DNA of 64,000 nucleotides. It comes from Scatosoma sp045632265. GTDB lineage: Bacteria > Bacillota > Clostridia > Christensenellales > Borkfalkiaceae. Shown here piece after piece: positions 59,247-64,000 of the stretch. A model generated the notes under the pieces. The model saw only the letters and a list, made by a program, of their open reading frames with translations. It searched no databases and had not been told where the DNA came from. The position numbers and the translations under genes were made by a program. The stretch spans positions 68,173 through 132,172 of the forward strand of contig JAZQWG010000027.1 of assembly GCA_045632265.1 (NCBI GenBank), in the 5' to 3' direction. Each line of letters opens with the position of its first letter. Position 1 is the stretch's first letter.

Positions 59247-60440
59247 TTATTCGTTGGTGTAGTTGTCGAAGTAGCCTTGGATAAATACGATAGGCGTACC
59301 CTTGTCACCTGAGCCGGACGTAAGGTCGCAAAGCGAGCCGATAAGGTCGGTAAGACGGCGGGGCGTGGTGCCTTCCGAAATCATGTTGCCAACCAAGTTG
59401 TCGTCCTTTTCTTGAATTTTTTGCTTAATTGCTTCTTTCAAAGCTTCGCCGTTCAAGCCTGCAAAATCGTTGTCTGCAAGGTATTTAAGCTTAAGTTCGT
59501 TAGGCGTACCTTCCAAACCAGCGGTGTATGCGGGCGAAACAACGGGGTCAGCAAGTTCCCAAATTTTGCCTACGGGGTCTTTGAACGCACCGTCGCCATA
59601 TACCATAACTTCCACTTTCTTACCCGTTTTTTCAAACATAAGAGCTTGGATATCTTCCACAAGCTTTTGGCAATCACGGGGGAAGAGTTTAACGGAATCG
59701 TCCGTAGCTTTGTTCGAGCCCAACAACCCGTAGTTTTCATTATAACCGCTGCCGTTGACGGATGCGCTCATGATTTCGTCCATACCGTACACGATTTCTG
59801 CGCCAGCTGCTTTCAATCTGCGCTTCGTTCTTGCTCTCGTGTGGATATCGCAGTTAAGAACGTTTTTCGTATATTTCAAGATTGCGCAAGGGTTGTTTGC
59901 GAAAACAACTTCAAAGTCTGCGCCTGCTTCACGCACTACTTGTTCGTAATATTCTACGTAGTCTACACCCGTGAAACGGTGCTTGGAGTAGCCAAACAAT
60001 TCTCTATATTTTTGCTTATCAAGAATGTCGGTGTAAGGGTTGATGCCCTTTTCGTCTAATTCTTCAATCGAAACAAGATGATTGCCCACTTCGTCGGAAG
60101 GATAGGAAAGCATCAAAACTACTTTCTTTGCGCCCTTTGCAATGCCGCGCAAGCATACCGAGAAACGGTTGCGGCTCAAAATAGGGAAGATAACCCCTAC
60201 GGTTTCACCGCCAAACTTTGCACGAACGTCGTTTGCAATATCTTCAACCGATGCGTAGTTGCCTTGTGCACGTGCTACGATGGCTTCCGTCATTGCGATA
60301 ATATCACGGTCACGAATTGCAAAACCATCTTCTTTGCTCGCTTCCAAAACCGAATCGGTTACGATTTTCACCAAATCATCTCCGCTACGGATAATCGGTG
60401 CGCGCACGCCTCTTGAGATTGTACCAACCATACGGCTCAT
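59247..60440 (-). CDS. CofE-like (coenzyme F420-0:L-glutamate ligase family) protein
   Basis: 397 residues, longer than archaeal CofE (about 250). Family features: TISRGVRAPIIRSGDDLVKIV at the start, DRDIIAMTEAIVARAQGN, and a C-terminal GDGAFKDPVGKIWELADP segment. CofE adds gamma-linked glutamates to F420-0 in archaea and actinobacteria. Clostridia generally lack F420, and no other F420 gene is visible, so the acceptor here is probably a different one, such as a folate-like or other carboxylate (inference). Monocistronic, with promoter and terminator. Confidence 0.8.
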   Translation of the reverse strand: MSRMVGTISRGVRAPIIRSGDDLVKIVTDSVLEASKEDGFAIRDRDIIAMTEAIVARAQGNYASVEDIANDVRAKFGGETVGVIFPILSRNRFSVCLRGIAKGAKKVVLMLSYPSDEVGNHLVSIEELDEKGINPYTDILDKQKYRELFGYSKHRFTGVDYVEYYEQVVREAGADFEVVFANNPCAILKYTKNVLNCDIHTRARTKRRLKAAGAEIVYGMDEIMSASVNGSGYNENYGLLGSNKATDDSVKLFPRDCQKLVEDIQALMFEKTGKKVEVMVYGDGAFKDPVGKIWELADPVVSPAYTAGLEGTPNELKLKYLADNDFAGLNGEALKEAIKQKIQEKDDNLVGNMISEGTTPRRLTDLIGSLCDLTSGSGDKGTPIVFIQGYFDNYTNE

Positions 60441-60492
60441 AAGTGTTCTCCTTCGTTTTTGCCTACGTTATTACGGCAAAACAACATCTTAT

Positions 60493-60521
60493 ATTATACT
60501 CCATTTACATGGATTTGTAAA
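60493..60521 (-). promoter_or_regulatory. Sigma-A promoter of the CofE-like gene
   Basis: Minus strand: TTTACA (60516-60521), 17-bp spacer, TATAAT (60493-60498). Confidence 0.8.
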
Positions 60522-60641
60522 ACGATTTGACTAAAAAAATAAAAATTTTTTAATTTTTCTAACAACGCACCGTTTTTAAGCAAACGGCGCTTTCTTATCT
60601 TTTGCCCTTTTATCCCCATTTTCTTGCCAAAGAAAGAGAAG

Positions 60642-60669
60642 AACCCGTTGGGTTTTCGCCCAACGGGTT
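60642..60669 (-). terminator. Intrinsic terminator after the XRE regulator gene
   Basis: 11-bp stem AACCCGTTGGG/CCCAACGGGTT with loop TTTTCG. The minus-strand tail is only moderately T-rich. Confidence 0.75.
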
Positions 60670-60693
60670 ATTTTATGCGGTATGCAACCTAGC

Positions 60694-61743
60694 TTACTTT
60701 TCAGCTTTGCTTTTTTGTCTTGTATGACGAAGCACCCCCACAAGGAAAAAGACAAACGCCACAAGCAACAACGACAAACAAACGATAAGGTGAACGTTGT
60801 TTTCAAGCGTTCCGTCCACTTGCCAAGAGGATAAATTCGCCTTAAAGATATTGATTTGGTCAATTTCCTTTTGAATTTCGGGATTTTTCACTTTGATAAA
60901 AAGGGGCGACACGTATAAAAACACGTTCGATAAAAACAAAATTATGCTCGTCTTTATAAACTTGTTCGTTTTCAAAAACCGCACGCTTAATATAATATTC
61001 AACGCTAAATACACACCAAAAACGATGGGAAGCGCAATTTTGACATACCACCAGCCGTTTGCTTGGTTGCGGACGTTGATGACTATGAGAAGAATATTCA
61101 ATGCGATAAAATCAAGAGCAACCGAAATGAAATCGTTATAACGTTTAATTTTAGAAAAAACGGCGTATTTGGCAATATAAATGGGCGCAAATATTATGAT
61201 TAAGCCAAAAAGTACGGATAACGTAGCTATCCAAAACCAGTTCCCTTTCGTATAAATACAGCACACGCCCAACAGCAAAACGAGCGCCAAAAACTGTAAA
61301 AGCGGAAGAAAAATCAGCTTGTTTTTCTTTATCAGTTTGGGCAAATTCGTGAACGTGAACGCAAGAATCAGCGACGAAAGGACAATCCAAAACCAAGAAA
61401 GCGTTTTATTGATTGCCAAATTGCAAATGAAGCACGGAATTAACGCAACGCCGTAAGCGATATAGAAAAACAAAGCCCACGATAAGGAAAATACTCGCCA
61501 CTTTTTGGCTTGTTCTTTTTCTTGTCGCGCTTGATGGTCAATGCTTGCCGTGATAAGTTCGTGCTCGCTCACGCCCAAAATTTCCGAAAGCTTGGGAAGC
61601 AAGGTTATGTCGGGATGCGCCACGTCCTTTTCCCACTTGCTTATCGTCGATTCGGACACGAACAACAATTTCGATAACTCTTTTTGCGTTAAATTTTTCT
61701 CTTTGCGCCTTTGACTTAAAAAACTACCAAAGCTATTTTCCAT
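60694..61743 (-). CDS. XRE-family regulator fused to a multi-span membrane domain
   Basis: 349 residues. Residues 1-65 are an XRE helix-turn-helix (LSQRRKEKNLTQKELSKLL, then STISKWEKDVAHPDI). From about 80 to 340 there are roughly eight hydrophobic segments. Membrane-tethered XRE regulators are known in Firmicutes and may sense membrane or envelope state; what this one senses is unknown. It is the last recognisable gene before the small-RNA array and reads away from it. Start ATG 61743 is 33 bp from the -10 box. Confidence 0.87.
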   Translation of the reverse strand: MENSFGSFLSQRRKEKNLTQKELSKLLFVSESTISKWEKDVAHPDITLLPKLSEILGVSEHELITASIDHQARQEKEQAKKWRVFSLSWALFFYIAYGVALIPCFICNLAINKTLSWFWIVLSSLILAFTFTNLPKLIKKNKLIFLPLLQFLALVLLLGVCCIYTKGNWFWIATLSVLFGLIIIFAPIYIAKYAVFSKIKRYNDFISVALDFIALNILLIVINVRNQANGWWYVKIALPIVFGVYLALNIILSVRFLKTNKFIKTSIILFLSNVFLYVSPLFIKVKNPEIQKEIDQINIFKANLSSWQVDGTLENNVHLIVCLSLLLVAFVFFLVGVLRHTRQKSKAEK

Positions 61744-61775
61744 CTTTGCACCTCGTTGACGATACGTTTGATACC

Positions 61776-61804
61776 ATTATAGCATAAAAAATCAAAAATT
61801 GCAC
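61776..61804 (-). promoter_or_regulatory. Promoter of the XRE regulator gene
   Basis: Minus strand: GTGCAA (61799-61804), 17-bp spacer, TATAAT (61776-61781). The weak -35 box allows for regulation. Confidence 0.6.
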
Positions 61805-61933
61805 TATTATTACATAAATAACCCACTTGAACGTTTTTCAAGTCGCAAAAAACATTGCCTTTTTCGTTTTTTTGCTTGTTTTTTTACTTAAAAAATTGTT
61901 GACTTATAGTAAAATATCGGTTATACTTAATAC

Positions 61934-62018
61934 ATAATCAGGTATGGGTATAGCCCATGCACCCGCCGTTGATTTTTCCGGCATTGAGGTAGGTGGTTTA
62001 ATCCTACCTTTTATTTTT
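61934..62018 (+). ncRNA. Small RNA candidate A of a six-unit array
   Basis: Promoter TTGACT (61899-61904), 17-bp spacer, TATACT (61922-61927). Body of about 85 nt starts AATACATAATCAGG. Hairpins: ATGGG-TATAG-CCCAT (61944-61958), GCCG/CGGC (61964-61982) and a terminator AGGTAGG/CCTACCT (61987-62009) with a T-rich tail. The first 36 nt are identical to unit B. A short frame starting MGIAHAP lies within the first hairpin and has no ribosome binding site. Confidence 0.65.
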
Positions 62019-62167
62019 TATGTAAATTTGCCATCTTCTTTCGATTTTCCACTTGATTGCTTACAATGTCGATATACTTTACCTCTTATTTTTTCACTCT
62101 ATTTGATTTTTCTTGTTTTTCCTTAAAAATTGTTGACTTACAATTAAATATAGGTTATAATAAATAC

Positions 62168-62228
62168 ATAATCAGGTATGGGTATAGCCCATGCACCCCC
62201 GGCTATGAACGCTGGGGACTTTTTTTAT
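62168..62228 (+). ncRNA. Small RNA candidate B
   Basis: Promoter TTGACT (62133-62138), 17-bp spacer, TATAAT (62156-62161). Body about 60 nt, sharing the 5' ATGGG-TATAG-CCCAT hairpin with unit A. Ends in a 7-bp terminator stem CCCCGGC/GCTGGGG (62197-62217) and T7. After the shared part, sequence and terminator differ completely from A. Confidence 0.65.
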
Positions 62229-62392
62229 GTAATTTATTATAATTTGCCTCGTTTTTTCTTTTTATAGGCATTAAACGACTTTGTATAAACTAAAACATTG
62301 AAATCTTCTTATTTTCAGTTCTGACGTCGGAATTTTTCAAAATTTTTCTGAAAACTCTTGACAAATCAAACTTTTTCGCATATACTGAATAT

Positions 62393-62456
62393 GCGCAGGG
62401 GCGGTAACGCTCTATAAGTCGGTTAATAGGAACGGTTTATCCGTTCCTTTTTTTAT
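62393..62456 (+). ncRNA. Small RNA candidate C
   Basis: Promoter TTGACA (62358-62363), 17-bp spacer, TATACT (62381-62386). Body about 64 nt (GGGGCGGTAACGCTC near the 5' end) and an 8-bp terminator stem AGGAACGG/CCGTTCCT (62428-62448) with T7. Not similar to the other units outside the promoter. Confidence 0.62.
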
Positions 62457-62596
62457 TTCGTCCTTTTAATTTGCGAACCTTTGCCCTGTTTTCTTCGGAT
62501 GCACTCCCCGCGTTTTTGAAAGAAAGTTTTTTGATTTTTCTTGTTTTCCCCTTAAAAATTGTTGACTTGCCGTGAAATATCGATTATACTAAACAT

Positions 62597-62692
62597 AGAA
62601 TTTACGCCTGCGAGTTATCTCGACGTGGCAAAGGCACGATTGTGCATAAATTCAACTTAAAGGATTTCCTTTTAGGAAGTCCTTTATTTTTT
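62597..62692 (+). ncRNA. Small RNA candidate D, paralogue of F
   Basis: Promoter TTGACT (62562-62567), 17-bp spacer, TATACT (62585-62590). Fold: closing helix GAATTTA/TAAATTC (62598-62604 with 62647-62653) enclosing hairpins CGAG-TTAT-CTCG (62611-62622) and GCAC-GATT-GTGC (62634-62645). A 12-bp terminator stem with TTT loop (62659-62685) and T-tail follow. Promoter and flanks are almost identical to unit F. Confidence 0.75.
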
Positions 62693-62833
62693 GTCTTACT
62701 TCCCCCACTCTTTGCCCCACTTACATAAAAAAGTGTCGTGATCGATATACTTTACCGCGTATTTTTTTCACCCTTTTTTGATTTTTCTTGAAAAAGCATT
62801 GACTTTTTCTTAAAAATGGAATATACTGTAATT

Positions 62834-62907
62834 GACATTAAGTCAGGAACGTTTCGCGAGCGTTCCACCCCACGTCTTGCTTAACAGCCGGCGTGGTTTT
62901 ATTTTTT
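62834..62907 (+). ncRNA. Small RNA candidate E
   Basis: Promoter TTGACT (62799-62804), 17-bp spacer, TATACT (62822-62827). Body about 70 nt with hairpin GGAACG/CGTTCC (62846-62866, inner TCGCGA) and terminator stem CCACG/CGTGG (62870-62896) followed by a T-rich tail. No paralogue in the array. Confidence 0.62.
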
Positions 62908-63003
62908 GAAATGTTTTTTCCATTTCTTCACCTTTTTTGATTTTTTTGTGTTTTTGCCTTAAAAATTGTTGACTTGCCGTGAAATATCGATTATACTAAA
63001 CAT

Positions 63004-63096
63004 AGAATTTAAGCCTGCGATTTATCGACGTGGCGCAGCACGAACGTGCATAAATTCATCGAAAAGGGTTTTCTTTTAGAAAGCCCTTTATTTTTT
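63004..63096 (+). ncRNA. Small RNA candidate F, paralogue of D
   Basis: Promoter TTGACT (62969-62974), 17-bp spacer, TATACT (62992-62997). Same architecture as D: closing helix GAATTTA/TAAATTC (63005-63011 with 63051-63057), hairpins CGA-TTTA-TCG and GCACG-AA-CGTGC (63038-63049), and a 12-bp terminator stem (63063-63089) with TTT loop. Differences from D mostly preserve pairing. Confidence 0.75.
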
Positions 63097-63104
63097 GTCT
63101 TAAT

Positions 63105-63325
63105 CCCCCCACTCTTTGCCCCACTTGCATAAAAAGTGTCGTTATACCACCTCGAAAAAGAAAAAGCTTTAGGCTGCCCCTGTCAGGAGCGTAAGGAGCG
63201 AAGCGACGGAATAGCGAGGCACACCTTTCTTGTTTTTTCGCTTATCCATGTTTGCCGAGCGTCAGGGACGACGCAATTTTGATTACAAAATTGCTCGTTA
63301 GTGGACGGTTGATAGGGCAAGCAAA
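63105..63325. other. Gene-free spacer with a tRNA-Asn 3'-end fragment
   Basis: No gene seen. 63172-63187 (GGCTGCCCCTGTCAGG) equals the 3' end of the tRNA-Asn gene 609 bp away, in the same orientation. A GGAGCG-rich stretch follows. Confidence 0.55.
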
Positions 63326-63351
63326 AAACCCGATGCAAAAGCATCGGGTTT
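63326..63351 (-). terminator. Intrinsic terminator, minus strand
   Basis: 11-bp stem AAACCCGATGC/GCATCGGGTTT, loop AAAA. On the minus strand it is followed by T6. It lies downstream of the structured RNA region and could back up its terminator. Confidence 0.75.
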
Positions 63352-63411
63352 GTGTATGTGTGAGACTAAATCTCGTTTTTAGGGTATGTGTGTGGGACAA
63401 AAAGTATTTTT

Positions 63412-63720
63412 TAACAAATAAAAAACAGTTAGCATTACACTAACTGTTCTCTTTTTAAGTTGGAAGTTCCTTCTGCCAATCGTTAACCTTTACGGTCACT
63501 ACAAAACAATAGCTAATTCATTTTGCAGCCTTTAGATCGTGTTGCACTTTCATGACACGTTCCCTATTCGTGTACTACCACGGGTTCAGATTTTATAAGC
63601 ACATCAAACTTCCAAAAACGGTGCTTACTGTGTTAAACTTTAAGGGCAAACCCAACAATTTCCGATATAAACAGGTCGTGAACCCGATACCGATATTAGC
63701 ATCTCGGCTATCCTTTTTAA
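63412..63720 (-). ncRNA. Candidate large structured RNA downstream of the rRNA operon
   Basis: About 300 nt on the minus strand with no credible protein frame. Helices that can be paired by eye: CGGGTTC with GAACCCG, about 110 nt apart; TAAGCAC with GTGCTTA; ACACG with CGTGT; CTGCAAAA with TTTTGTAG; GGAA-C-TTCC; CCGA with TCGG. It ends in a strong terminator, AACAGTTAG/CTAACTGTT (63423-63447) followed by T6. No convincing promoter was found, so read-through from the rRNA operon is possible. Several segments look strongly conserved in style. The raiA RNA family would be my first test, but that is a guess. Confidence 0.5.
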
Positions 63721-63740
63721 GAAATCGTTATAATTTTTAA

Positions 63741-63775
63741 TCAGGGTCTATAAGCAAAATACTTATAGACCCTGA
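63741..63775. terminator. Perfect hairpin after tRNA-Asn
   Basis: 14-bp perfect stem TCAGGGTCTATAAG with complement, loop CAAAATA. It directly follows the tRNA on the minus strand, so it probably ends the rRNA operon. The T-tract is on the plus-strand side, so minus-strand termination may be leaky. Confidence 0.65.
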
Positions 63776-63779
63776 CTTT

Positions 63780-63855
63780 TGGCTGCCCCTGTCAGGCTCG
63801 AACTGACGACACACGGATTAACAGTCCGTTGCTCTACCTACTGAGCTAAGGGGCA
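63780..63855 (-). tRNA. tRNA-Asn (anticodon GTT), CCA encoded
   Basis: Complete cloverleaf on the minus strand: acceptor TGCCCCT/AGGGGCA, D-loop AGTAGGT, anticodon loop CTGTTAA (GTT), T-arm GTCAG-TTCGAGC-CTGAC, discriminator G and encoded CCA. It follows 5S rRNA by 5 bp, the usual place for tRNAs at the end of Firmicute rRNA operons. Confidence 0.96.
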
Positions 63856-63860
63856 ATAAA

Positions 63861-63976
<116 letters not shown>

Positions 63977-64000
63977 GGTTATATATATCGCACACGGTTT

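Noticed and set aside
61944..62126. Frame beginning MGIAHAP in unit A
   Set aside because: Its start is buried in a hairpin, it reads through the terminator, and no Shine-Dalgarno is present. Kept only as a remark.
62739..62760. An extra promoter before unit E (TATACT in the TCGATATACTTTACC string)
   Set aside because: No -35 box lies at the right distance, and the same string at 62068 also lacks one, so it is treated as duplicated spacer.
63552..63740. 62-codon plus-strand frame near the rRNA operon
   Set aside because: It overlaps the candidate structured RNA on the other strand, and its composition and context do not look coding.

Overview
The window looks like a chromosomal segment of a spore-forming, probably gut-associated member of the class Clostridia (Bacillota). 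Support comes from sporulation genes (spoVAC, sigH, cwlD), a PAS-SpoIIE-type phosphatase, strong sigma-A promoters (TTGACW, 17 bp, TATAMT), G-rich ribosome binding sites, LplB/LplC-type sugar ABC transporters, and many secreted proteins with lipobox signals or C-terminal anchors. The genus cannot be fixed from sequence alone. An uncultured Christensenellales-like lineage is a guess.

Layout. 1-4067 (minus) is a sugar ABC importer: two permeases, one with a large lipoprotein-like N-terminal domain, and a solute-binding lipoprotein cut by the window edge. A divergent AraC regulator follows (4310). 5289-17428 is mostly minus-strand housekeeping and sporulation genes: spoVAC, recR-ybaB-dnaX-sigH-rlmB-mrnC, cwlD, rsfS with a nadD-yqeK fusion, and recX-birA-nnr. 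17583-22391 (plus) has a phosphoribosyltransferase, then a secreted MptpB-like phosphatase paired with a large surface protein. 22554-27095 (plus) has a membrane-anchored repeat protein, rpsF-ssb-rpsR with a leader hairpin, and a lipoprotein. 27267-27963 has tRNA-Arg(ACG) followed by a 212-bp tandem repeat that carries broken copies of the tRNA 3' end.

27995-30057 (minus) is a MarR-DegV-acyltransferase operon with two symmetric operators on its promoter, probably a fatty-acid handling module. 30213-39101 carries a PAS-PP2C phosphatase, a diacylglycerol kinase and a CCA-adding enzyme (the last two diverge from promoters that share one -35 hexamer), then glpK, cspA, uppP, an SGNH esterase and a zinc alcohol dehydrogenase. 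39236-53663 (minus) is a glycan-utilisation locus: GH42 beta-galactosidase, ABC importer, a 1016-residue candidate glycosidase with discoidin domains, a GH43 enzyme and several secreted proteins, controlled by a divergent AraC regulator at 54011. 54933-58661 is a giant secreted sialate O-acetylesterase-like lipoprotein. A CofE-like ligase and an XRE-family membrane regulator follow.

The most unusual part is 61890-63100. It has no convincing genes but six consecutive transcription units, each a near-consensus promoter, a 60-100 nt body and an intrinsic terminator. Two of them (D and F) are paralogous and share a closed multi-branch fold with compensatory base changes. Downstream, on the opposite strand, the end of an rRNA operon (5S, tRNA-Asn) is followed by a roughly 300-nt RNA-like region with several long-range helices and a strong terminator. 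I regard the small-RNA array as the best candidate for an undescribed system here.
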